Shown here: piece after piece, positions 1 through 9,362 of the stretch
Layout of the letters: the number at the start of each line of letters is the position of its first letter
Position numbering within the stretch: the stretch's first letter is position 1
Source of the DNA: Bacillota bacterium
GTDB taxonomy: Bacteria; Bacillota; Clostridia; Acetivibrionales; DTU013
Length of the DNA stretch: 64,000 nucleotides
Assembly (NCBI GenBank): GCA_023411575.1
Contig: JAEYOP010000031.1
Location: 21,022-85,021 of the forward strand
Reading direction: 5' to 3'
Notes under the pieces: model-generated
Database searches by the model: none
The model's input: only the letters and a program-made list of their open reading frames with translations
What the model was told of the DNA's origin: nothing
Program-made: the position numbers and the translations under genes

Positions 1-1059
1 AGGTATGGTGTCGATGAGGTAAAGCAATGGTATTTCGAAGTTTGGAATGAGCCGAACCTCGATGGCTTTTGGTCAGGAGGCAAGCAGGAATATTTCAAGC
101 TCTATGAGATTACCGCAAAGGCTGTAAAGAGAGTATGCCCCGATTACAGGGTGGGCGGACCCGCAACCGCTGGTATCGGCTGGATTGCGGAATTTATTGA
201 CTTCTGTTACAGCAATCAAGTACCCCTGGATTTCATATCAACACACACCTATGGCGTGTGTGTCCATCTTGATGAATACGGGATTGAACAGCTTTACCTC
301 GACAAAAACCCCGGCGCCGTGGTGGATGATGTCAAGACCGTTTACAATTGGGTCAAAGCCTCGCCCATGCCCGAACTGGAAATCCATTTCACAGAGTGGA
401 GCACTTCCTGTTCACCGAGGGACAATGTTCACGATTCTTATCACTCAGCTCCGTATGTCCTGTCAAAATTGAAAAGATGCGAAGGGTTTGTGGATTCCAT
501 GTCCTACTGGGTCTACTCGGATATATTCGAAGAGCCGGGACCGCCGAATTCCCATTTCCACGGCGGATTTGGACTGCTGAATGCGCAGGGATTGAAAAAG
601 CCGTCCTTCTTTGCCTACAAATTCCTAAATCAGCTGGGCGACCTGGAACTGGAATGCAATGATGAGGATGCCTGGGTCTGTAAAAAAGGAAGAAGTGTCC
701 AGGCGCTATTCTGGAATTATACGTATGCAAAAGAGCAGGATGCGCCAAATCAAATTTATTATTCAAGAGATCTTCCTTCCAAGCCCGCCGGAAGTGTAAA
801 GCTTAAACTTAGCGGCCTGCGGCCTGGCAGCTACCAATTGTCGGTATACCGCGTAGGCTATGGCGAGAATGATGTTTATACGGCATTTCTCAATATGGAC
901 TATCGCGGCAGTTTGACCAGAGAGCAGGTAGAAATGCTAAATGCCAAAGCCTCGGGACTCCCTGTCAAGCAAACCGGTGTAGTTGTAAACGGCGACGGAG
1001 ATTTGTCATATGAGCTTGATATCAGAGAGAATGAAGCAATTTTAATTACCCTTGTATAG
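1..1059 (+). CDS. GH39-family glycoside hydrolase (beta-xylosidase-like), 5' end outside the window
   Basis: The reading frame is open from base 1 to the TAG at 1057-1059, so the gene enters from the left and only about 352 C-terminal codons are present. A WNEPN motif (about codon 17-21 of the window) is the acid/base signature of clan GH-A enzymes, and IHFTEWS further on carries the likely nucleophile Glu as in GH39 beta-xylosidases and alpha-L-iduronidases. Between them lies a typical GH39 histidine/tyrosine segment (STHTYG). The C-terminal third looks like the beta-sandwich accessory domain of the family. It is followed after about 40 bp by a CUT1 sugar importer on the same strand, so it probably works on the oligosaccharide that importer handles. 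No signal peptide can be judged. The family is fairly sure; the exact substrate (xylosides or another glycoside) is inference. Confidence 0.8.
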   Translation, partial: RYGVDEVKQWYFEVWNEPNLDGFWSGGKQEYFKLYEITAKAVKRVCPDYRVGGPATAGIGWIAEFIDFCYSNQVPLDFISTHTYGVCVHLDEYGIEQLYLDKNPGAVVDDVKTVYNWVKASPMPELEIHFTEWSTSCSPRDNVHDSYHSAPYVLSKLKRCEGFVDSMSYWVYSDIFEEPGPPNSHFHGGFGLLNAQGLKKPSFFAYKFLNQLGDLELECNDEDAWVCKKGRSVQALFWNYTYAKEQDAPNQIYYSRDLPSKPAGSVKLKLSGLRPGSYQLSVYRVGYGENDVYTAFLNMDYRGSLTREQVEMLNAKASGLPVKQTGVVVNGDGDLSYELDIRENEAILITLV

Positions 1060-1099
1060 AAACATTTGAGACCAGTCTATTACGGAGGTGCGGCTTAAG

Positions 1100-2053
1100 A
1101 TGCAGAATTTACCCGGATTGGAACCGACTGCTACAATAAAAAGGAAGAAAGGCATATCTCCAGGCTTTAAGCTGTTTTTACTGATCGCGCCATTCCTGGT
1201 TCTAACTTTTATTTTCTCTTATTTTCCACTCTACGGATGGGTTTATGCGTTTTTTAACTACAAGCCCCCGCTTAGGCTTTCACAGTGCGAATTCGTAGGA
1301 TTTCAGTGGTTTAAAATGATGTTTGACGGCTCGGGCCAGATCAGTCAGATCCTCGTTATCATGCGCAACACCTTCGCCATAAGCGGTCTTGGCATCCTTA
1401 CCTCGGTATTGCCGGTCATTTTCGCCATTTTCCTCTCCGAAATCAAGGAGGCCCGGTTTAAAAAGTTCATACAGACCTTCACCACACTGCCGAATTTTAT
1501 AAGCTGGGTTTTGGTGTATTCCGTTGCATTCTCGCTGTTTTCAAGCAGCGGTATGATCAACAGTCTCGGACAGCAACTCGGACTTCTCGACCAGCCGGTA
1601 AAATTCCTCGATTCCGACAGCTATACCTGGATCAAGATGTGTCTGTGGGGCGTATGGAAAAGCCTCGGGTGGAGCGCCATCATGTATATAGCCGCAATAG
1701 CGGGGATCGACCAGGAATTGTACGAAGCCGCAACGGTAGACGGCGCCGGACGGTTCAAACTGATGCGGCACATTACGCTGCCCGGTCTGATGCCCACCTA
1801 TTCGGTACTGCTGCTGCTTTCCATCGCAGGCTTTCTGAATAACGGGCTGGATCAATACTATGTTTTCCAGAATGCATTCAATAAAGACCATATACAGGTG
1901 CTGGACCTTTATGTATTTAACATTAGCGTCGGCGGGCAGAACATGTATTCCTTTGCGACTGCTCTCAGCATGCTCAAAAGCATTATAAGCGTGGTTCTTC
2001 TGTTTGTCGTCAACAGGCTGTCGAAAATAACCCGTGGAGAAACGATTGTATAA
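1100..2053 (+). CDS. CUT1 ABC transporter permease, LplB-like
   Basis: About 317 aa with six predicted membrane segments and the cytoplasmic EAA loop (ELYEAATVDGAGRFKLMRHITLPGL), which docks on the ATPase of carbohydrate ABC importers. The protein resembles LplB/YtcP-partner permeases of Firmicutes that work with large LplA-type binding lipoproteins. The ATG at 1100 is preferred because GGAGGT at 1084-1089 lies 10 bases upstream; an in-frame GTG at 1088 overlaps the ribosome site. It is followed closely by the second permease and the binding protein. No ATPase gene is present here, as is usual for this class, which shares an MsmX-like ATPase encoded elsewhere. Substrate probably a plant-polysaccharide oligosaccharide, inferred from the GH39 neighbour. 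Confidence 0.88.
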   Translation: MQNLPGLEPTATIKRKKGISPGFKLFLLIAPFLVLTFIFSYFPLYGWVYAFFNYKPPLRLSQCEFVGFQWFKMMFDGSGQISQILVIMRNTFAISGLGILTSVLPVIFAIFLSEIKEARFKKFIQTFTTLPNFISWVLVYSVAFSLFSSSGMINSLGQQLGLLDQPVKFLDSDSYTWIKMCLWGVWKSLGWSAIMYIAAIAGIDQELYEAATVDGAGRFKLMRHITLPGLMPTYSVLLLLSIAGFLNNGLDQYYVFQNAFNKDHIQVLDLYVFNISVGGQNMYSFATALSMLKSIISVVLLFVVNRLSKITRGETIV

Positions 2054-2066
2054 AGGAGAGGGTCAA

Positions 2067-2987
2067 ATGGCAAAAAGCAGGTCCAATTTCAGGATAACCG
2101 CAGGAAGCGCTGCCTTCAATATTATAAATTATGCGATATTCGGTCTGTTCACACTGATATGCATTTATCCGTTCTATTACCTGATTATTAATACGATCAG
2201 TGCGAATAATCTTAGTGAAAACGGGCTTATCAACTTCCTGCCGCGGCAGATTCAATTCAAAAATTACGTTGAAGTTTTAAAGCTCAAGGGACTGGGGCAC
2301 GCGGCACTGATTTCCGTACTCAGAACTTTGATCGGCACCCTCTTTACCGTTTTCTCGTCCGCTTACCTCGGTTTTATGTTCATACAGAAGAAAATATGGA
2401 AGCGGAGACTGTGGTACCGTGCCCTGGTCATCACAATGTATTTCAACGCCGGGATCATCCCTTCTTTCATTACCATGCACATACTCCATTTGACAAACAA
2501 CTTTTGGGTGTATATTATCCCCGCAATCGTGCAGCCGTTTAATATCATACTGGTCAAAACTTACCTGGAATCCGTGCCCGAATCTCTGCAGCAGGCTGCG
2601 GAAATCGACGGAGCAGGCGTATTGAGGATTTTTGCACAGATCATGCTGCCGCTCTCGCTTCCTATACTCGCTACTATTGCAATTTTTTCGGCAGTGGGAC
2701 AATGGAATTCATTCCAGGATACGCTTATTTACGTAGCGGACCAGAAACTGTACTCTCTGCAATATGTCCTATACGTATATATCAATCAGTCCAATTCCCT
2801 GGCCCAATTAATAAGAACCAGTACGATAACGAGCAGCGAAGCTATGTTGAATCTGGCTACCAAACAAACGCCTACGTCTGTCAGAATGACAGTCTCCGTA
2901 ATAGTCGTAATGCCCATCATTCTTGTATATCCGATCTTCCAGAGGTTCTTCATAAAAGGGATCATGATCGGGTCCGTTAAAGGATAA
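2067..2987 (+). CDS. CUT1 ABC transporter permease, LplC/YtcP-like
   Basis: About 306 aa, six membrane segments, MalG-type permease. The EAA motif is seen as QQAAEIDGAGVLRIFAQIMLPLSLP. The start at 2067 (MAKSRSNF) follows AAAGGAGAG at 2052-2060 and lies 13 bases after the previous stop; an earlier in-frame ATG at 2034 would overlap the upstream permease and lacks a ribosome site. It forms the heterodimeric pore with the preceding gene product. The C-terminus RFFIKGIMIGSVKG is the conserved end of this subfamily. Function as sugar importer subunit is secure; substrate is not. Confidence 0.88.
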   Translation: MAKSRSNFRITAGSAAFNIINYAIFGLFTLICIYPFYYLIINTISANNLSENGLINFLPRQIQFKNYVEVLKLKGLGHAALISVLRTLIGTLFTVFSSAYLGFMFIQKKIWKRRLWYRALVITMYFNAGIIPSFITMHILHLTNNFWVYIIPAIVQPFNIILVKTYLESVPESLQQAAEIDGAGVLRIFAQIMLPLSLPILATIAIFSAVGQWNSFQDTLIYVADQKLYSLQYVLYVYINQSNSLAQLIRTSTITSSEAMLNLATKQTPTSVRMTVSVIVVMPIILVYPIFQRFFIKGIMIGSVKG

Positions 2988-3054
2988 TCGAGCCGTTAAT
3001 CGGAGTAAGGCAAAATGCTCTGTTATTAATAGGAAAAAAGGGAGGTAAAATTTA

Positions 3055-4869
3055 ATGAAAAAAGTCTCAGTAAGGATCCTGTGCTGTCTTATCATGGTTT
3101 TTATTCTGGTCACTCTGACAGCGGGCTGTGGCGGCCAGAAAAATGATGAACCCGCTGCGACGACAGCTGCTGTTGCGACAACCGCTTCATCCGAAGCAGC
3201 GTCGGAGTCGAGTGTCGCTCCTGCGGAAAAGACTTATGACAAATTCATCACCATCGACATTTTTGACTGGCAGGCAAACTACCAAGGTACGGCAAGCGGC
3301 TGGTTTGCGGATTATGTCAAAAAGAAATTCAACATGGAAATGAACATTATCGGCCCGAATGTGTCCGGAGGAGCGGACGCATTGTTCCAGACCCGTTCGG
3401 CCGCAGGCAACATCGGTGATCTCATGATGATCGGCGCCGAAAACGGAAGGCTTGCCGATACGGTAAAAGCTGGCCTTATCCTGGATATTACCGATATGGC
3501 GAAGGCGAGCAGGAATCTGGGAAATTATCCAGGAGCGATCAAAATGCTTCAGGATTTGATCCAGTCCGATAAAATCTACGCCATTGCCTCCCAGGCATCC
3601 TCAAACCCGGCAACGAAGCCGTCGGAAGGTCTCGATCTGACATGGGGCCCCTACATCCGCTGGGACCTGTACACAGCGCTGGGCAGTCCGGAATTGAAAA
3701 CGCTTGAGGATCTTCTCCCCGTGCTCAAGCAGATGCAGGAGAAATTCCCGACAAGCGATTCTGGCAAAAAGGCTTACGGTCTTTCGCTGTTCAAGGATTG
3801 GGACGGCAACATGATGTGTGTCGCCAAACAGCCGGCATGCATGTACGGATATGATGAAAACGGCTTTCAGCTTCTTTCGGCCGATGGTAAAACCACTCAA
3901 AGCATAATCGACAGCGATTCGATGTACGTGAGAACGCTCAAATTCTTCTTCCAGGCAAACCAGATGGGTATCCTGGACCCAGATTCCACAACACAGAACT
4001 TTGATACCATGAACAACAAATACAAGGACGGAGGCGTTTATTTCTCTCCATGGCCTTGGCTTGGCCAGGCCGCCTACAATACCCTTGAAAATAAAGCTGC
4101 AGGCAAAGGGTTCATGTATGCGCCCGTACAGGATATGAAGATCTTCTCGAACGGCTGTGCGCCGGGAAACAAGTACTGCATCGGTGTCGGTTCGGGTGCC
4201 CAGGATCCGCAGAGAATGGTGGATTTCATCGACTGGCTGTACTCCCCCGAAGGGATCATGCTGTCCTGCGCACAGACCTCCGGCTCCTGCGGACCGGAAG
4301 GCCTGACTTGGGAAATGAAGAACGGAAGGCCTGAATTAACCGACTTCGGCAGGAAGGCATTTGCCGGGGACGACAAGCTTACCATGCCGGAAGGCTGGGG
4401 AAGCGGAACATACAAGGACGGCATTTCACAGCTAAACTATCAGGCTGTAAATACGCTCGACATAAACCCGGCAAACAATGCACCCTACAACTATTCCCTG
4501 TGGCCTTCCTATCTCGAAGCAAACGTCACTCCTCTCGACAAATCGTGGCAGAGCTTCATGAAGGCTACGACGACTTTTGATTACCTTACGCAGCATAACG
4601 CATATGCTGTTGCACCGGGTATTACCTATGTGGCGCCCGCATCGCCGGCGGATGTCGACGCAGCCCGCACCCAATGCAAGCAGATAATTGTCCAGGATTC
4701 CTGGAAGATGGCTTTTGCAAAGGACCAGGCCGAATTCGACAAGCTGCTCAAGCATATGCAGGACACTGTAAAAGGACTTGGCTATGATAAATGCCTGGCC
4801 TGGGATCAGAAGATTTCGGATGAAACCAGGGCAGCGCGTGAAGCTGCCGCGGCAAGTGCAGGCAAATAA
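3055..4869 (+). CDS. Extracellular solute-binding lipoprotein, LplA-like
   Basis: 604 aa, unusually large for a sugar-binding protein but normal for the LplA subgroup. The N-terminus is a lipoprotein signal: basic start, hydrophobic stretch and lipobox LTAGC with the lipidated Cys near residue 25, followed by an Ala/Thr/Ser-rich linker to about residue 60. The rest resembles family 1 extracellular solute-binding proteins, with an aromatic-rich binding region (for example YFSPWPWLGQ). The ATG has a GGGAGG ribosome site about 9 bases upstream. It is the last gene of the GH39-permease-permease-SBP unit and is followed by a perfect-stem terminator at 4886. It delivers the sugar to the LplB/LplC pore. 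Confidence 0.88.
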   Translation: MKKVSVRILCCLIMVFILVTLTAGCGGQKNDEPAATTAAVATTASSEAASESSVAPAEKTYDKFITIDIFDWQANYQGTASGWFADYVKKKFNMEMNIIGPNVSGGADALFQTRSAAGNIGDLMMIGAENGRLADTVKAGLILDITDMAKASRNLGNYPGAIKMLQDLIQSDKIYAIASQASSNPATKPSEGLDLTWGPYIRWDLYTALGSPELKTLEDLLPVLKQMQEKFPTSDSGKKAYGLSLFKDWDGNMMCVAKQPACMYGYDENGFQLLSADGKTTQSIIDSDSMYVRTLKFFFQANQMGILDPDSTTQNFDTMNNKYKDGGVYFSPWPWLGQAAYNTLENKAAGKGFMYAPVQDMKIFSNGCAPGNKYCIGVGSGAQDPQRMVDFIDWLYSPEGIMLSCAQTSGSCGPEGLTWEMKNGRPELTDFGRKAFAGDDKLTMPEGWGSGTYKDGISQLNYQAVNTLDINPANNAPYNYSLWPSYLEANVTPLDKSWQSFMKATTTFDYLTQHNAYAVAPGITYVAPASPADVDAARTQCKQIIVQDSWKMAFAKDQAEFDKLLKHMQDTVKGLGYDKCLAWDQKISDETRAAREAAAASAGK

Positions 4870-4885
4870 GCAGTTACCCCATTGA

Positions 4886-4920
4886 AAGGGGCTGTCCCCA
4901 GACAGCCCCTTAAATTATTT
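4886..4920 (+). terminator. Rho-independent terminator of the GH39/Lpl operon
   Basis: A perfect 11-bp stem (4886-4896 with 4901-4911) with a CCCA loop, followed by TAAATTATTT. It lies 16 bases after the SBP stop codon. The stem is long and GC-rich; the T-tract is interrupted. Confidence 0.8.
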
Positions 4921-4949
4921 GCGGAAGACAACCGTTTAGTAGTCCAAAT

Positions 4950-5230
4950 TTACCGAACCGGTTGAATATTATATAGGAATTTTGCCCTACCAGCAATATA
5001 CAGCTTGCAGGGCATCAGTCCAGGTGGAGCTTGACCATCTATCTCCCCTTTTAAGATTCTTTGGGCACCTTCGATCAACTCGGGAATAATGTCCGCCTGT
5101 ATCCGGTATCCACCAGCATCGCCTTCTCCAGGCCCTCGATCAGAAAGCAGCGAACGCCTCCCTCATCAATACTCCAAAAACCGTCGGCGATTGCTTGTGC
5201 ACAGTATGGTATACCAGTAGATATTGCTTT
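4950..5230 (-). pseudogene. Remnant of a metallo-beta-lactamase-fold hydrolase, internally deleted
   Basis: Reading the minus strand, one frame (about 5230 down to 5098) encodes ADGFWSIDEGGVRCFLIEG followed by LEKAMLVDTGY, the typical N-terminus of MBL-fold hydrolases (first beta strands up to the DTG turn). The frame then shifts, and a second frame down to a TAA at 4950-4952 encodes DIIPELIEGAQRILKG followed by CKLYIAGRAKFLY, which resembles the C-terminal tail of the same family. The whole central part, including the metal-binding HxHxDH motif, is missing. I infer one gene reduced to its two ends by deletion. The family assignment rests on motif recognition only. This remnant accounts for most of the gene-free stretch 4921-5243. 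Confidence 0.6.
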
Positions 5231-5243
5231 TTAACTCTTTTCC

Positions 5244-8200
5244 CTACTCATCAAGTTCCTCAAGCTGCCTGGCACAGAATTCCTTAATGGTTTTTTCCGT
5301 ATCCCTTTCCAAACAAAGTTTAAACAAATCGGCCGCCTGTTTCTTTCGGTTAAGCCTTAAATAGGCTGTGCCGGCGGCCGCAATCCTTTCCCCGTCGTCA
5401 TCCTCCCACGAATGAACGCCTTTGGGGCGGGTCTTTCTAAGCACAGATATAGCTTTGCTTGGGGATATTTTAAGTAATAGCTCCATCCAATCCTTAATCG
5501 CCCAATAATAATAAGTGCCGCAAATGCTCAGCATGTGCTCTATAATCCTTGGCACCAGCATCTCAAGCATTTGAAGGCTCTCCGTTTCCCACAGCGCTTC
5601 GGAATACCTCAAAAGAACATCGGAAGGCAAATTCTTCAGCCTTAAAATAGAAGGAAACAGGGCATCTATCAGCTTCTTGCTTTCCCGCAATTCCGGCAGG
5701 AAAACGAAAAAGGGTATGGTAAGCTCATTCAGCCCGATCGGCTCCACTTCTTTATCCATGGCGCGAAGCAATTCTGGCGTATCCATTTCCATCATTCTTT
5801 TCCGAAAATCCGAGCCGTCTAAAACAAACGGAAATTTCTCCGCCAGGTCATAAGGGCCGTCATCATACCAGTCCGGCGCTATCAGTCTGCTTACGCTGCC
5901 CGAGGGCAATACCACCGTCCTCATGCTTTGAGCCAGCTTGCCCGCAAATTCCTTTAAGACATTGTGAAAATCTATGTTGGCGTCATTGCAATAGGGGTGA
6001 AAAGTCAATATTCCGCCCTCGTCAGTAAGCGCTATTAATGCGCGCGCCTTTACGGATCCGTTACGGGTCTTTCCATAAACCACCTGCTTATTAATATCAA
6101 TAATATTGGAAAATACCGAAAAGAAGTTTATCCCTCCCGGCGATAAGCAGGTCTTAAAATGCAGGCCCATACTAAAGACTTCTATCGGGTCCCTTTCGAT
6201 GGAAATGGTCAATTCTTCCCCATTTGCCGGCTTTATTACCAGTTTCTCCTCACCGTCAAGCCAGGGAGTCATATCGATATTGGCAGCGCCAAGCCTTTCT
6301 ATAAAAGAGGCGTTCTGGGCTTCATCCCTGAAATCCCACGGCAAATCGGAAGCTCTCCTCAGCAGGATCTTCTGCACTATTTTCTGGTACGGCATTTCCA
6401 GTTCTGCTGTTGACAGTATCGTTTCAAGTACATTTTTCCTTTCCAGCCATTCGGGAAACTCCTTCCGGTTCAGATAATCCTTCATGAAAGCTTTGAACTT
6501 TGCATCGATTTCCTCGTCCCATCTTTTCACCAGCCCCATCATTGCGGCATGTTTCAGCTTATTTGCCAAATTTTTAAGCCGCAGCTTCCCTATTGAAGGC
6601 TGATTTTCCGCAAGCCGCTTTTCCAATGCCTCGACCCTTTTCTTCAGCCCTTCTTCATTATATCCGCCTTTTTCAATGATATTGGTCAATCCGGCGATCT
6701 CCTTCAAAAGGCGGTCCTTGTCCGGAAAATCCTTGGATAATATTCTTTGGGCGGTCGCTTCGGCATTCCTGTCCGATGCTGCAAGCTTTAAAAGGTCTTC
6801 CCGTAATTCCTCCGGGTAACGCGAAATCCATTCGGTTTTCTTTAAAATCGGCGCCGGTAAGGATAGTGCTCCTTTTTCTCCGAGATACTCCATTAATCCC
6901 GCTTTTAGAGATATATCGCATATCTTCTTAATTTGTCCCCCAGTGATGAAACCAAGCAGGAAGGGTTCATATTCCGAATTTGCGCAAATGTGAATTATCG
7001 GTTTTATAACCCTGCTTATATCACTATATCTTTCGCTGCTATTAAAAAGGATTTTCACCACTATGCCAAAAGCTTCATAGCTTTTTTGTGTGATTTCAAC
7101 TGCAAGCCTCAATAACTCACTCCACAAATAATTGCAGGACAATCCGTACTTTCTCAGTTCTAAAAAGGCTTCACGAACGTGTTCTTTATCCAGTAATTTG
7201 AATAATAAGACGATATTCCGTTTTTCATCCTCTTCAATTTGACCAATGCTTTTATCCAGGTAGAATTCCCGAAACAAATCGTAAAGCCGGCAAATTCCTT
7301 TTTCGGCATCGATTTCTTCTTCAAGGATCTCCTCATCAATGGTAAAAATATATCTGCCGGGATCATGATCCGCCTTCCAGCTATCCAGGACTTTCTCCCA
7401 TAGCTTTATAGCGCCTGAAAAATCGCTATGCCCCTTGATATACCGTGAAAACTCTTTCATGATGCTTAAAATGATCTTTTTCTTTGAGGGATCGTTTTCT
7501 TCAAAAAGATTATTCCAGTAATTAAGGAATGCAAGTCTAACAGGGACATTATCAAATGTAACCGGCAACACGCTGAGCACTTTGAATACTTCCCGAAAAT
7601 CATTTGTTTTATTTTCTTCGGACCACTTTATAATAAGGCTGAACAGCAATTTTGAACTTATTGACGGAGGTGCGTTTTCTCCGGTACTTTTGATCTCATC
7701 TCTTATACTGTTCAGTCTTGCATTTAAGGGATCGCTTTTGGTCAAAGGCCTCGGAATTTTCTCCGCTTCTTTGATCAGGACATTCAACGACTTCCACCAT
7801 TGCTTCCAGCCTTCTACCAAGCCTATATCGCATACCAGATCAAACAAATCTATTGACCTTTTAACGGTCCTGCCATCCTGCAAAGATAGCCAACTGATCC
7901 ATTGTACAATATCCTTTCCAAACCTGGCTTTGGGAATCGGAGGAGTCGAATCCGTTCTTTTCCTGCCCAGAGCAGCGTGTATTTGATATGCGTGACTGTA
8001 GCCGCGCTCCATTGGAACATTATAGATTTCCGGGTTTGATAACCATAAAGCTATGGTTTCGACTCTTTTTTCACCGACGTCATTTGAAAGACGCCACAAT
8101 TTTATTATTGTATTCAAACTTTCTACAGGGCTCAGGTTTTTATGGATTAAGTCGATCTTTTCCGCGTGATTGGCAAGCCAGGACAAAGCATCCTTGAAAG

Positions 8201-8651
8201 ATTCCGGTTTTAAGAAGGTGATCCAGGAAAAGCTGTTTATAACATATCTCAATGAGGGATTGTCCTTAATCAGCTTCTTAAAGAGTTTCCTCTCCCCTTC
8301 ACCAATTTCCTGATTAAGATCAATAAGAGACTCCGGCAACGGACTTTCAAAGTGAATGGACGACTTTATTACTTCTATAAGGCTTTTATATCGATTGCTC
8401 CATTTACTCACATCACCAACTATCTTTGGCAGCGCTATTGGAAAGTCCCTTACAAGCTTGTTTATCGTGAATATTGCGTTGTGAATGTGCTTTCCGTTAA
8501 GAGACAAAATTTCAGGTTCTTTCCCTTCAAGCAGCCAAACCCATTCCCCATCGGGACCTGGGTAGCCGACAAACAGGTCAAGATCCCTTTTGATATACAT
8601 TTTGGCTCTGCTTACGCCTTCTATTGCCTTTTTGGGTTTCAAAGGTTTCAT
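5244..8651 (-). CDS. Very large protein of unknown function (about 1135 aa)
   Basis: I do not recognise this protein. It has no signal peptide or membrane segment. The N-terminal two thirds are helix-rich and rich in Leu, Lys and Glu, like a helical-repeat solenoid. A short coiled coil is suggested near residues 695-720 (KKRVEALEKRLAENQPS). A globular segment around residues 810-910 contains MGLHFKTCLSPGG followed by INKQVVYGKTRNGSVKARAL and a Gly/Phe-rich strand pattern, which looks like a conserved catalytic or ligand-binding core; a distant likeness to PcfJ-type proteins came to mind but cannot be supported. The C-terminus looks TPR-like (AAAGTAYLRLNRKKQAADLF). The start at 8651 (MKPLKPKK) was chosen because GAAGGCGAG lies about 8 bases upstream; ATG 8669 is an alternative, and the longer extension to 8816 looks non-coding. 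It stands alone between a pseudogene and Rhs remnants, and its base use is more A+T-rich than the neighbours, which suggests transfer. Confidence 0.75.
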   Translation of the reverse strand: MKPLKPKKAIEGVSRAKMYIKRDLDLFVGYPGPDGEWVWLLEGKEPEILSLNGKHIHNAIFTINKLVRDFPIALPKIVGDVSKWSNRYKSLIEVIKSSIHFESPLPESLIDLNQEIGEGERKLFKKLIKDNPSLRYVINSFSWITFLKPESFKDALSWLANHAEKIDLIHKNLSPVESLNTIIKLWRLSNDVGEKRVETIALWLSNPEIYNVPMERGYSHAYQIHAALGRKRTDSTPPIPKARFGKDIVQWISWLSLQDGRTVKRSIDLFDLVCDIGLVEGWKQWWKSLNVLIKEAEKIPRPLTKSDPLNARLNSIRDEIKSTGENAPPSISSKLLFSLIIKWSEENKTNDFREVFKVLSVLPVTFDNVPVRLAFLNYWNNLFEENDPSKKKIILSIMKEFSRYIKGHSDFSGAIKLWEKVLDSWKADHDPGRYIFTIDEEILEEEIDAEKGICRLYDLFREFYLDKSIGQIEEDEKRNIVLLFKLLDKEHVREAFLELRKYGLSCNYLWSELLRLAVEITQKSYEAFGIVVKILFNSSERYSDISRVIKPIIHICANSEYEPFLLGFITGGQIKKICDISLKAGLMEYLGEKGALSLPAPILKKTEWISRYPEELREDLLKLAASDRNAEATAQRILSKDFPDKDRLLKEIAGLTNIIEKGGYNEEGLKKRVEALEKRLAENQPSIGKLRLKNLANKLKHAAMMGLVKRWDEEIDAKFKAFMKDYLNRKEFPEWLERKNVLETILSTAELEMPYQKIVQKILLRRASDLPWDFRDEAQNASFIERLGAANIDMTPWLDGEEKLVIKPANGEELTISIERDPIEVFSMGLHFKTCLSPGGINFFSVFSNIIDINKQVVYGKTRNGSVKARALIALTDEGGILTFHPYCNDANIDFHNVLKEFAGKLAQSMRTVVLPSGSVSRLIAPDWYDDGPYDLAEKFPFVLDGSDFRKRMMEMDTPELLRAMDKEVEPIGLNELTIPFFVFLPELRESKKLIDALFPSILRLKNLPSDVLLRYSEALWETESLQMLEMLVPRIIEHMLSICGTYYYWAIKDWMELLLKISPSKAISVLRKTRPKGVHSWEDDDGERIAAAGTAYLRLNRKKQAADLFKLCLERDTEKTIKEFCARQLEELDE

Positions 8652-8873
8652 TTTGATCTCGCCTTCCATCGTCCAATATGGTTTTATACGATAAATTATA
8701 CCCTGCCTAGTCAATATTGATATCTGTATCCGGCAAAAGTCCTTTATAAAAAGGTTAAAAGAAGGGCGGCTGTATGACAATAACCACCCTTGAAACTTTA
8801 TCCATTTACCACCCAAACCTCAAATTGGGTCAATCTATGTCAGCAACCTCGTCTCATTGACATGCCCCATTAT

Positions 8874-9359
8874 TTACGGGTGCTCGTGAGTTTTTGAATA
8901 CTCCCATACTATTTTTTTCTTATAGTACCTAGCTTGCCTTTCAGCTTTTTCACTAGCTAAATCTACATCATTTATCCATTGAAAATAGTGTGTTAATTCA
9001 TGAGCTAATGAGCATAAAACAGCCGCTAAAGCTTCATCTTTACCTTGTTTTTGCTCAATTTCTTTTATATCTCCAGTAGCAATTGAAATATACGGTTCCA
9101 CTAATTTATCATACGGTGCAAAAAACTTTGCAGATACCGTTTCCTGTGATTGAGTTTTCACATACTGTGCTTTTTTTATATACACAGGGACCCTTATTGG
9201 GAAATAGTAATGCATACGTAACCATTTTGCAAACTCAATACAAGATCGTCTAACTTCAGCATCAACACCTTTTTGAACCCTCAGTATTAATCCTTTTCTT
9301 ATATTTGGGTTACTGACATAATAATTTTCTATTGCATTTTTATTACTCCAAATATTCAT
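8874..9359 (-). CDS. Small HELTH-motif protein, putative Zn-peptidase fold, downstream of an Rhs-type tail
   Basis: 161 aa, no signal peptide. LAHELTHYFQW near residue 118-128 fits the HExxH zinc-binding motif of gluzincin/SprT-like peptidases, with a possible third ligand Glu in SEKAERQARYY. The start codon lies 3 bases after the stop of the Rhs-tail gene, so the two are probably co-translated. Genes in this position after Rhs or other polymorphic toxins are often immunity proteins, but nothing in the sequence proves that role, and a metal-dependent hydrolase is equally possible. The segment is clearly more A+T-rich than the housekeeping genes around it. Confidence 0.6.
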   Translation of the reverse strand: MNIWSNKNAIENYYVSNPNIRKGLILRVQKGVDAEVRRSCIEFAKWLRMHYYFPIRVPVYIKKAQYVKTQSQETVSAKFFAPYDKLVEPYISIATGDIKEIEQKQGKDEALAAVLCSLAHELTHYFQWINDVDLASEKAERQARYYKKKIVWEYSKTHEHP

Positions 9360-9362
9360 ATA

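Noticed and set aside
5101..5240. Small independent gene on the minus strand
   Set aside because: The frame breaks after the DTG turn of an MBL-fold N-terminus; it is better explained as part of a deleted gene.
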